Source of the DNA: Bin5 sp965221145
GTDB lineage: Bacteria; Chloroflexota; Anaerolineae; Caldilineales; Caldilineaceae
Length of the DNA: 64,000 bases
NCBI GenBank assembly: GCA_965221145.1
Contig: OZ244877.1
Location: 3,162,001-3,226,000 of the forward strand
Direction: 5' to 3'
How positions within the stretch are numbered: position 1 is the first letter of the stretch; each line of letters starts with the position of its first letter. The notes beneath the pieces were generated by a model. It was not told the DNA's origin and ran no database searches. It worked only from the letters and a program-made list of their open reading frames with translations. The position numbers and the translations under genes were made by a program. Shown here piece by piece: positions 45,018 to 52,563 of this stretch.

Positions 45018-45688
45018 CTCAACAGCCTGCGCTGATCCGCTGCGACAGGGTGACGAAGCGATTCGGACCCAAGCGCGTGCTGCGTGATGTCAACCTGACC
45101 GTCCTTGGCGGGGAAGTCGTTGCGCTGTTGGGCGCGAACGGATCGGGCAAGACGACACTCTTGCGTATTGTCGCCGGGCTGGACAGACCGGATCAGGGAG
45201 AGGTGTGGCTGGGGCCTGTCCCCCTGTCAGCCGCCCACCACGAGATCAGACGATATATCGGGGTCGTGGCCCACGCGCCGCTTCTGTACGATCGGCTCAC
45301 AGGGGCTGAGAATCTGCAATTCTTTGCTCGCATGTACGATCTTGTCGAGCCGGAGAGCCGTGTCGAGCAACTCCTGCGGGGGCTGGAACTATGGCCGCGG
45401 CGGGATGATCCGGTGCGGACCTATAGCCGGGGCATGATCCAGCGGCTTGCCATCGCCAGGGCGCTCCTGCACGATCCACCTGTGCTGATTTTCGATGAGC
45501 CGGACACCGGCCTGGATCGGGATAGCGTGGCGCGATTGGCTGAACTGATCGGGCAGCTGCGGCAGGGCAAGCGGGCCGTGCTGATCACGACCCACGACTG
45601 GGATCGGGCGTTCGCCTGGGCAGACCGGGTAAGCGAACTGAGGGATGGACGCCTGAATCCAATTGCAGGGCCGGATCGTATTGAGTAA
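45014..45688 (+). CDS. ccmA: cytochrome c maturation ABC ATPase CcmA
   Basis: A 224-residue ABC ATPase: Walker A GANGSGKTT near residue 41, signature TYSRGMIQR near 138, Walker B VLIFDEPDTGLD near 160, and the switch His in ITTHDWDRAF. CcmA with CcmB drives release of holo-CcmE. The start is GTG 45014, overlapping the cytochrome gene stop as GTGA. The longer frame upstream is a shadow of the cytochrome gene. Confidence 0.92.
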   Translation: MTQQPALIRCDRVTKRFGPKRVLRDVNLTVLGGEVVALLGANGSGKTTLLRIVAGLDRPDQGEVWLGPVPLSAAHHEIRRYIGVVAHAPLLYDRLTGAENLQFFARMYDLVEPESRVEQLLRGLELWPRRDDPVRTYSRGMIQRLAIARALLHDPPVLIFDEPDTGLDRDSVARLAELIGQLRQGKRAVLITTHDWDRAFAWADRVSELRDGRLNPIAGPDRIE

Positions 45689-45742
45689 TGTACACAACCT
45701 CGCCCTGCTCGTGTTTGCGTTCAGAATCGTTGCGCGCGTGGT

Positions 45743-46471
45743 ATGATGAATGAGCTTACGGGGGGCGGACGTGTCAAAAGCAGGGACGGGGGCTTGGCGG
45801 CCTATCTGCGCAGAGTCTGGGCTGTGGCGGAAAAGGACCTACGCACGGAGCTGCGGGCCAAGGAGGTCGTGGGAACCATGGCGGCCTTTGCTGTCCTGGC
45901 TGCGGTTGTCTTCGGCCTGGCGTTCGATCTGCGCGTGCCTCGTCCTGAGTTGGTCGTCCCTGGGATTCTCTGGGTGATCATCCTGTTTACGGGCGTGCTG
46001 GGATTGCAACGCTCCTTTGCATCAGAGATGGATCGAGGTACGTTGACCGGACTGCTTCTGGCTCCGGTCGGGCGCTCGGCGCTATATTGTGGCAAGGTCG
46101 CCGCAAATCTGCTCTATTTTCTGATTGTCGAAGCGCTGCTAACGCCGACGCTGCTCATTCTGTTCGATGTAAATCTGATGCGGCCTATCATCCTGCTGGG
46201 GCTGCTGCTGGGCACGATCGGCTACGCAATTGTGGGGACACTGTTTGCCGCTCTCACCGCCCGCAGCCGGGCGCGCGAGGCGCTGCTGCCCGTTCTGTTG
46301 CTGCCGGTCTTGGCCCCGCTTTTCATAGCGGGCGTGAGCCTGACGGCCGCCGTCCTGGACGCCCGACCTGCCGGTGAAGTATGGAAGTGGCTCGCCGTCC
46401 TGGCGCTGTACGACGCGCTGTTCCTGGCAATCGCGTTTCTGCTCTTTGATATGATCTGGGAGCAGGGTTGA
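45743..46471 (+). CDS. ccmB: cytochrome c maturation membrane protein CcmB
   Basis: A 242-residue protein with about six hydrophobic helices. KDLRTELRAKEVVGTMAAFA and FASEMDRGTLTGLLLAPVGR are typical of CcmB, the membrane half of the CcmAB transporter. Position directly between ccmA and ccmC confirms it. The first 15 residues vary and the exact start is uncertain. Confidence 0.9.
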   Translation: MMNELTGGGRVKSRDGGLAAYLRRVWAVAEKDLRTELRAKEVVGTMAAFAVLAAVVFGLAFDLRVPRPELVVPGILWVIILFTGVLGLQRSFASEMDRGTLTGLLLAPVGRSALYCGKVAANLLYFLIVEALLTPTLLILFDVNLMRPIILLGLLLGTIGYAIVGTLFAALTARSRAREALLPVLLLPVLAPLFIAGVSLTAAVLDARPAGEVWKWLAVLALYDALFLAIAFLLFDMIWEQG

Positions 46472-46494
46472 GTTCACAATAGTGGAGGCATCCG

Positions 46495-47232
46495 GTGAGC
46501 GCACTCTACGCACCGGGCAGTTCGGATCGCTGGTTTACGCCCCTTCTGGTGTTCGATGTCGTGGCCGCGCTGGCGATGGTTGCGGCGATGTGGGCCGCGC
46601 TTCTCTACGCAGGCGACGCAGTCAATCTCGCCGGAGTTGAACAGGTCGCCCAGCGCATTTTCTACTTTCATATTGGCAGCAATATCGCCGCGCTGCTTGG
46701 CTTCCTGGGGTCGGTTGTCGGCAGCATCGGCTATCTACTCAGCCGCCGCTTAGTCTGGGACCGCTGGGCTGCGGCCAGCGTAGAAACTGGCACGATATTC
46801 GGCATTGTCGTGCTGGTCTCCGGCGCAATCTGGGCCAAACCGGCCTGGAATACCTATTGGACATGGGATCCAAGACTGACGACCGCGACGATTACTGTCC
46901 TGATCTACATCGCCTATATGCTTTTCCGCAACGGATTCGAATATCCTGAGACGCGCGCCCGCTTCGCCAGCATCTATGCGATCTTTGCCTTCTTGAGTGT
47001 GCCGCTCACCTTTTACAGCGCGCGGCTGTTCCGTTCTATCCATCCGGTTATCGTCGCCGGCGCCAACCAAGAGGCCCAGGGCGATTTTGCCATCGGCCCG
47101 TCAATGGGTCAGACTCTCACGATCGCAATGGTAGGCTTTGCGTTGCTGTTCCTGGCACTGCTCTTTCACAGGGTGCGCCAGCTAGGGCTGGAGGCCCGCA
47201 TCGAAACATTGCGGGAGGACATTGACGAATGA
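46495..47232 (+). CDS. ccmC: heme export/handling protein CcmC
   Basis: A 245-residue polytopic protein with six helices and the tryptophan-rich heme-binding motif (WAKPAWNTYWTWDPRLTT near residue 120), and flanking His in FHIGSN and RSIHPVI. CcmC attaches heme to CcmE. GTG start at 46495. It overlaps the small ccmD-like gene as ATGA. Confidence 0.92.
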   Translation: MSALYAPGSSDRWFTPLLVFDVVAALAMVAAMWAALLYAGDAVNLAGVEQVAQRIFYFHIGSNIAALLGFLGSVVGSIGYLLSRRLVWDRWAAASVETGTIFGIVVLVSGAIWAKPAWNTYWTWDPRLTTATITVLIYIAYMLFRNGFEYPETRARFASIYAIFAFLSVPLTFYSARLFRSIHPVIVAGANQEAQGDFAIGPSMGQTLTIAMVGFALLFLALLFHRVRQLGLEARIETLREDIDE

Positions 47233-47390
47233 TCTACCTGGCAGCCGTTCTGATTCTACTGTGGCTGCTTGTAGGCGGCTACCTGGTGTTCATGTTGACT
47301 CGCCAGCGGGCGCTTGAAAAGGAGTTGCAGAGCTTGCAGGAGCAGTGGCAGGAGGAGAAGCGCACGCGCGGCGAATCTCCATCTTCGTAA
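47229..47390 (+). CDS. ccmD: small CcmD-like membrane protein
   Basis: A 53-residue frame: one N-terminal membrane helix (YLAAVLILLWLLVGGYLVF) and a charged coiled-coil tail (LEKELQSLQEQWQEEK), the usual CcmD form. Its ATG overlaps the ccmC stop by 4 nt. CcmD helps CcmC bind holo-CcmE. Sequence is poorly conserved in this family, so the call rests on size, topology and place. Confidence 0.78.
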   Translation: MIYLAAVLILLWLLVGGYLVFMLTRQRALEKELQSLQEQWQEEKRTRGESPSS

Positions 47391-47501
47391 GCATGTTTAC
47401 TTCCTGACCCGTGTGGAGGCCATACACTTGAAGCTGAGCGGAGAAGTCGCTGCTGGCGAGAGTGCGGACGGGTAGCAGGATGCAGAGAAAAGGTTGATGA
47501 C

Positions 47502-48431
47502 ATGGTGCAAAATATCGGAAGTGTAGGCAACGTTCGGGCTGACAGGCAAGCGAAGGGCACAGGGCCACCGCCGGTCAGCCGCAGCAACACATTCTTTCAT
47601 TCGCTGGCATTCGTAATTGGATTCGGAGCCATCTTTACGCTGCTAGGTTCAGCCGCCGGGCTTTTGGGACAGAGTTTGAACTCATACCTGCCGTTCATAC
47701 AACGTCTGGGAGCGGTTCTGCTCCTCATTTTCGGCCTGACGACCCTCGGCGTACTGGGATGGATCGTCAACCGTGTTCAGGCGAATGGCAAGCTGGCCGC
47801 CAATCCGGCCGTCGCCGCACTGGTGGACATTCTGCGCTTCCTCAATTCGCTGATGTATACAGAACGCCGCGTGACCGATTTGCACAAGGTGAAGCGAGGT
47901 TGGGGCTATCTCAGCAGCGCGTTGATGGGCGTCAGCTTCAGCGCTGGCTGGGTCCCTTGCGTCGGCCCGATCCTGGCGAGTATCCTTTTCCTGGCCAGCG
48001 ACAGCGCGACCGCCGCCCAAGGAGCCTTGTTGCTGGCGATCTACAGCCTGGGGCTTGGCCTGCCCTTCCTGATCACCGGCGCGGCCTTCAGCCGGGCGAC
48101 GCTCGTCTTGCGACGTCTCAACCGGCACGCCAATATCGTCAGTGTCGTCAGCGGCATTTTCCTGCTCTACGTGGGCTGGCTGCTGTGGAGTGACCAACTG
48201 ACCTCGCTGACAACGCAGTTCGCCTTCCTCAACCAGTGGGTCTTCCTGCTGGAGGACAGCGTCTCCGCTTCTGTCGAGGTCAACTCGGCCTTCAGCGCCG
48301 GCGCACTCAGCGCGGCCCCTCTGGCCTTCATCGCCGGCATCATCAGCTTCATCAGCCCTTGTGTCCTTCCGCTCATCCCGGCCTATATCGGCTACCTGAG
48401 CGGCGCGGCGCTCACCGGCGTGCGCAACTAA
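47502..48431 (+). CDS. ccdA: CcdA/DsbD-like thiol:disulfide membrane protein, apparently circularly permuted
   Basis: CcdA moves reducing power across the membrane by two cysteines. Here FHSLAFVIGFGAIFTLLG and GVSFSAGWVPCVGPILASI (second-half Cys about residue 160) come first, while the segment that normally opens the protein, FIAGIISFISPCVLPLIPAYI with its Cys, stands at the very C-terminus (about residues 275-300). Both Cys regions are intact. The protein has 309 residues against about 230 usual. No SPCVLP segment precedes the start. It lies between ccmD and the TlpA-like gene, its expected partners. Confidence 0.82.
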   Translation: MVQNIGSVGNVRADRQAKGTGPPPVSRSNTFFHSLAFVIGFGAIFTLLGSAAGLLGQSLNSYLPFIQRLGAVLLLIFGLTTLGVLGWIVNRVQANGKLAANPAVAALVDILRFLNSLMYTERRVTDLHKVKRGWGYLSSALMGVSFSAGWVPCVGPILASILFLASDSATAAQGALLLAIYSLGLGLPFLITGAAFSRATLVLRRLNRHANIVSVVSGIFLLYVGWLLWSDQLTSLTTQFAFLNQWVFLLEDSVSASVEVNSAFSAGALSAAPLAFIAGIISFISPCVLPLIPAYIGYLSGAALTGVRN

Positions 48432-48448
48432 ACGCAAAGGGGCTTGTG

Positions 48449-49042
48449 ATGAAATGGCTGGGATTTCTGGCAACCGTTCTGCTGACCGCGCTGGCGTTGT
48501 CCGCATGCGTGACGGCAGCGACCGGCGCTGGTCCGTCAAGCGAATTTGTCCCTTCTCCCCTCGACGAGTTCCCCGACGAGTTGGGCAGTGGCTTCCCCCT
48601 CGCCGATCGCATAGAGGAGGGCAGCGCCGATGTGGGCGACCCTGCTCCCAACTTTGCCTTTTTCCTGGCGGACGGGCGCGGCGCGGATCTGTCCTCTTTG
48701 CAAGGCAAACCTGTCGTCCTCAACTTTTGGGCCACCTGGTGCGGGCCATGCCGTGCCGAGATGCCGGACCTGGTCGCGCTGCACGAAGGCAATCCCAATG
48801 TTGTCGTGCTGGAGATCAACGTCCGCGAAGAGTTGGACGCCATCGAGGATTTCGCCGCCGAGTTCGGGATGACGATGCCGGTCGTGTTGGATCAGGAGGG
48901 CGCGATCGGCCGCGCCTACGGTGTGCGCAACATGCCGACGACCGTTTTCGTAAAGGCCGACGGCACGATCGGCGCCCGCTGGCCGGGCATTCTCGTCGGC
49001 GAGCAACTGACCAGCTTCGTCGAGCAGATCACGACTCAGTGA
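48449..49042 (+). CDS. TlpA/ResA-like thioredoxin lipoprotein
   Basis: A 197-residue product with a signal and lipobox (LALSAC) and a thioredoxin domain: VVLNFWATWCGPCRAEMPDL with the redox pair CGPC, then MPTTVFVKADG with the cis-Pro. Such lipoproteins keep apocytochrome cysteines reduced for heme ligation. It starts 17 bp after the CcdA stop, its presumed reductant. GGGG lies before ATG 48449. Confidence 0.9.
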   Translation: MKWLGFLATVLLTALALSACVTAATGAGPSSEFVPSPLDEFPDELGSGFPLADRIEEGSADVGDPAPNFAFFLADGRGADLSSLQGKPVVLNFWATWCGPCRAEMPDLVALHEGNPNVVVLEINVREELDAIEDFAAEFGMTMPVVLDQEGAIGRAYGVRNMPTTVFVKADGTIGARWPGILVGEQLTSFVEQITTQ

Positions 49043-49051
49043 GCCGCATCT

Positions 49052-49327
49052 ATGCAGGTGATCTTATTCACTAAACACAACTGTCAACTGTGCGATGCTA
49101 TCAAGTATGAGTTGATGGACCTGCAAAGCGAATACGGCTTCGGCATGCGCGAACAGTTCGTAGAGGACGATTCGAGCGAATGGGGAGGCGCGGAACCGCG
49201 TGTCCCGATTGTGGATATAAGAGGCGCCGACGGGGCCACCGTTCGCTTCGATTTCCCAGTGAAGCAGGCAGCGTTGCGCCGCGCTATCCACGCGGAGGTT
49301 AGACGCCAGGCTGAGGTTCGGCCATGA
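49052..49327 (+). CDS. glutaredoxin-like protein (DUF836)
   Basis: A 91-residue small thioredoxin-fold protein with CQLC at residues 11-14 and RVPIVDIRG with the cis-Pro. It probably shuttles electrons or acts as a disulfide oxidoreductase in the cytoplasm. It starts 9 bp after the TlpA-like gene and overlaps the next gene as ATGA. Confidence 0.8.
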   Translation: MQVILFTKHNCQLCDAIKYELMDLQSEYGFGMREQFVEDDSSEWGGAEPRVPIVDIRGADGATVRFDFPVKQAALRRAIHAEVRRQAEVRP

Positions 49328-49992
49328 GTCATCCAATGGAAACGCACGGCCAGGAACCTGCTGGAGACCGTGTGCAGACTGCGATCGCCCGCCGCGTCGA
49401 CGGTTTCGTCATCTGGATCGCCCGGCACTGGCTGGCGCTCTTTAATTCTGTCATTGCGCTCTATCTCCTCTTGCCGATTCTGGCTCCCGTTTTGGCGAAA
49501 GCCGGCCTGACCACGCCGGCCTCCCTACTCTACACGGCCTACTCGGTGACCTGTCATCAACTGCCGGAGCGCAGCTACTTTCTGTTCGGCGAGCAGCCAC
49601 TCTACAGTGTGTCGGCGTTAGAGGCGGCCGGGCAGGAGGAGGGCCTGGGACTGTTTCAGCGGCGCGCCTTCCGCGGCAACGAGGTCAGCGGCTATAAGAT
49701 CGCGATCTGCCAGCGGGATGTGGCCATCTACGGCTCGGTTGCGCTGGCCGGTCTGCTCTTCGGGCTATTGCGCAGACGCGTGCGCGCCCCCAGCCTGAAG
49801 GTCTATCTACTCTTCCTGATCCCCATGGCCCTTGACGGCTTTTCCCAGCTTTTCGGCCTGCGCGAGAGCAACTGGTGGCTGCGCACCGCGACAGGCGCGC
49901 TGTTCGGCGGCGCCTCGGTCTGGCTGGCCTATCCGTACCTGGAAGCGGCGATGCGCGATGTCATCCGCTCGGAGGAGATGAGGTTGAGGTAA
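49324..49992 (+). CDS. DUF2085 membrane protein
   Basis: A 222-residue membrane protein with about five helices. The family motifs are present: YSVTCHQLPERSYFLFG and KIAICQRDVAIYGS, two Cys-containing sites that may bind a metal or heme, and FLIPMALDGFSQLFGLRESN. The role is unknown. ATGA overlap with the DUF836 gene places it in the same operon. Confidence 0.82.
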   Translation: MSHPMETHGQEPAGDRVQTAIARRVDGFVIWIARHWLALFNSVIALYLLLPILAPVLAKAGLTTPASLLYTAYSVTCHQLPERSYFLFGEQPLYSVSALEAAGQEEGLGLFQRRAFRGNEVSGYKIAICQRDVAIYGSVALAGLLFGLLRRRVRAPSLKVYLLFLIPMALDGFSQLFGLRESNWWLRTATGALFGGASVWLAYPYLEAAMRDVIRSEEMRLR

Positions 49993-49997
49993 TGTGG

Positions 49998-50369
49998 CTA
50001 CGGCTCAACGCCGGAGTCGTGGCGGCCAGGTTCTCTCCCAACGATTGCCTCAAATTGCTCAACCAGTGGCGGCATTTCGTTCTTAATCGTGTCCCACATT
50101 CTGTTCAGATTGATAGCGTCGTAGCCTTGAACTACCCGGTTGCGCATGCCGACAATCTGAGACCAAGGGATGTCGGGGTGGCGTTGTTGAGTAGTTGGAG
50201 AGACCCTTCTGGCTGCTTGGCCAACGATTCCCACCAGCCTTTCCAGTGCGAGTTGCAATACTCAATCCTTCGCCAGTTCAACTGCGCTCGTGTCGCCTAG
50301 CAGTTCGACAGCGTCCTCAGCATAGACCAGCATATCTACGAGGCTGACTCGATCATCCCGTTTGGTCAT
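49998..50369 (-). pseudogene. hepT-like HEPN toxin, inactivated by a stop codon (module 1)
   Basis: The frame opens MTKRDDRVSLVDMLVYAEDA and reaches LAKD, where TGA (CGA or similar in relatives) stops it. The same frame goes on as VLQLALERLVGIVGQAA and HPDIPWSQIVGMRNRVVQGYD. The HEPN catalytic pair is RX4-6H; here the His is Gln (RNRVVQ). So it has two independent defects. The start overlaps the mntA remnant by 17 nt. Confidence 0.85.
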
Positions 50370-50598
50370 ACACCGCCTCCGCAGAAACGAGTATCTCCTC
50401 TCGGAGCAATCAATTGGGGCTGCGTTCGACTCCACTGAAAGTGTGCATACCTGCTTTCCGTCCCAGGATATCTCCTAACTCAGTCTCCATTCTCCCCAGC
50501 GCAAAGTAGCCAACGCTGGCATCCGGCTCGAACTCCACGAGTACATCCACATCGCTCATGGGCGTGAAATCGTCTCGCAGGCTTTTGCCGGAAATCAG
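50353..50598 (-). pseudogene. mntA-like nucleotidyltransferase remnant (module 1)
   Basis: The frame, lacking its N-terminus, contains SLRDDFTPMSDVDVLVEFEP, the Asp pair of minimal nucleotidyltransferases. It then meets TGA after GVERSPN, and continues as LLREEILVSAEAVYD to the natural stop that overlaps hepT. The Gly-Ser motif upstream is replaced by LISGK. It is the antitoxin partner of the adjacent hepT. Confidence 0.8.
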
Positions 50599-50736
50599 CT
50601 ACTGTGACGCCTGATTTTTCGAGTGGACACTGTCAACCAAGCCTGAAAGGTTCTGAAGAGACAATGAATTGCGCAAAGCCTGGAATCGCCTGTAGTTTCT
50701 ACATTCAGTGTTTATCTTCCAGAACTGACGAGGTTT

Positions 50737-51112
50737 CTACGTGTAAGTCTTGGGGAAAGCGATATCGGCAATCGCTTCTCCTACAATTACTCTAAGCTTT
50801 TCAATGAGCGACGGCAGATCATCAATTATCGTTTCTCGCACGGTGCTGAGATCAACTGCCTCGAAATCGTGGACCAGCCGGTTGCGCATTCCTAATAACA
50901 GCAGACCATGGAATCTCTGGGTGGTTCCGCTGAGTCTGTTTGGATACGCGATTTGCTGCCTCGCCTACTATCTCCACCAGCTTCATCAGGGCGTATTGCA
51001 TCATTTCGTTCTGCTCCAACTCGTCCTGGCCTGTCTTGCCCAATGTGTCTATCGCCTTGGAGGCATAAACTCCCATGGCAACGAGCCCTACCCGGTCATC
51101 TTTCCTGTTCAT
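50737..51112 (-). pseudogene. hepT-like HEPN toxin, frameshifted (module 2)
   Basis: The first part reads MNRKDDRVGLVAMGVYASKA to NHPEIPWSAVI. An extra A near 50890 shifts the frame; the second part is GMRNRLVHDFEAVDLSTVRE and LPSLIEKLRVIVGEAIADIA. The catalytic RNRLVH is intact in the shifted frame. Its start overlaps the mntA-like gene by 17 nt, the same as in module 1. Confidence 0.85.
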
Positions 51113-51401
51113 ACTGAATCTCGGCGGAATCGATAATTGCCTCCTTGAATAGAGGATTAGGGCTTCTTTCGACACTACTAAAGGTCATCATATGGGTCGG
51201 TCGATCGAGCACTTCGCTCAACTCATCTTCGATGCGAGCCAGACGAAAAAAACTTACCTTCACTTCCGGGGCAAATTCCACGAGTACATCCACGCTACTC
51301 TCAGACGAGAAATTGTCTCTAAGAAGAGCCAAGCGACGAATTTGGTGGCGCTGACAGAAGTCGGCAACCACATCTGCTGGGACCTCGATTCGTGCGTTCA
51401 T
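51096..51401 (-). CDS. degenerate mntA-like nucleotidyltransferase (module 2)
   Basis: A 101-residue frame with VADFCQRHQIRRLALLRDNF and SSVDVLVEFAP. In relatives the segment reads LALFGS(V)LRDDF and SDVDVLVEF. Here the four residues FGSV are gone and the first Asp is Ser, so the GSX10DXD active site is destroyed. The frame itself is open. MntA-type antitoxins AMPylate HepT toxins; this copy should not. Confidence 0.75.
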   Translation of the reverse strand: MNARIEVPADVVADFCQRHQIRRLALLRDNFSSESSVDVLVEFAPEVKVSFFRLARIEDELSEVLDRPTHMMTFSSVERSPNPLFKEAIIDSAEIQYEQER

Positions 51402-51517
51402 GATTGTACTCCTGCGGACATATGTGGTCCGGACATAGGATCCAAAGTCTTGGCGGTGGAGAGTATGGAAACAGTGGACGCTGTTATCGTGAGTGTGTCT
51501 GCCTCCCTCCTTCATGC

Positions 51518-52468
51518 TCAATAGTTGGTGATCAGAAGCTCGGTGATCGGACCTCTTTTCGCGCCATTGCTATTGATTCGGCGGTTGGCATGCACTTTGT
51601 GGATGCTGAATCCGTCGTAAAGATCCTCAAAGAACTTGTCATGGGGATTCTCGTTGTGCGGGTCGGAATTGCTCAGCATCAGTTTTGCGCCGCCGCTGCC
51701 CAGTTCGTGGTAGAAGTGCGCCAGCCGTCTCTGCTCATTGTCGTCGAACGGCTGCTTATAAAAGGAGTTGAAGCTGGCCGTCTTGCTGATCGGGCGGTAA
51801 GGGGGATCCAGATAGACAAAGGTCTGCTCGTCTACGAAGCGCTTGCACGCCGTGAAATCCCCATAGTGGATCTCCGCATTCTGAAATGACCTGGACACGG
51901 AGCGCAGATTCGCCGCGTCGCAGATCCTGGGGTTGCGATAGTTGCCATGCGGGACGTTGAATTCGCCGCGTGAATTGACCCGATACAGGCCGTTGAAACA
52001 GGTACGATTCAGAAAAATCAGGCGGGCAACCTGCAACGCCAAATCCCGGCTCGGCTTGGAATCGTCGCTCCCGGCACGGCTCTGATTAAAGCACTGTCGG
52101 GTGTCATAGAAGAAGACCTTGCGCCGGTCAGTGTTTAGTTGGAGGTAGTGGCGCTGGATTCCCTCCAGTCGCTCGATCAACTCCTCGACCTGCTGCTGGA
52201 TAGTGCGGTAGGCCAGGATCAGGTCCTCGTTCATATCGGCAACGAAAAAGTCGCGCAGATCAAATGCGCTGGCGATCAGGAAGAAGACCGCGCCCCCGCC
52301 GATGAATGGTTCGGCATACTTGGTAAGTTTGCCATCCTGAAGATCAGGCGGGAGATGTCGCCCAATCTGGCCCAGAAGCTGACCTTTGCCGCCCGCCCAC
52401 TTGAGGAAGGGTTTTGCTTTCGGCCCTTTCTTGCGCGCATAGGGAAAGGAGAGTTGTGATTGAACCAT
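51518..52468 (-). CDS. orphan DNA adenine methylase (Dam/DpnM-like)
   Basis: A D12-class N6-adenine methyltransferase: FLKWAGGKGQLLGQI near residue 21 binds SAM, FIGGGAVFF follows, and VYLDPPYRP near 215 is the catalytic motif. Length, 316 residues, fits the family. Its target may be GATC but the sequence cannot prove it. No restriction enzyme is beside it. It starts from Met 52468; six residues may precede it. Confidence 0.9.
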   Translation of the reverse strand: MVQSQLSFPYARKKGPKAKPFLKWAGGKGQLLGQIGRHLPPDLQDGKLTKYAEPFIGGGAVFFLIASAFDLRDFFVADMNEDLILAYRTIQQQVEELIERLEGIQRHYLQLNTDRRKVFFYDTRQCFNQSRAGSDDSKPSRDLALQVARLIFLNRTCFNGLYRVNSRGEFNVPHGNYRNPRICDAANLRSVSRSFQNAEIHYGDFTACKRFVDEQTFVYLDPPYRPISKTASFNSFYKQPFDDNEQRRLAHFYHELGSGGAKLMLSNSDPHNENPHDKFFEDLYDGFSIHKVHANRRINSNGAKRGPITELLITNY

Positions 52469-52563
52469 GCAACCAATGCCTGTCAAAACGGTCGTGAATC
52501 CCTGAAATCTCCCCCATTATCGCATAATCGATCGGCCAATTCAACTGTGGCGCCGCAAATAGT

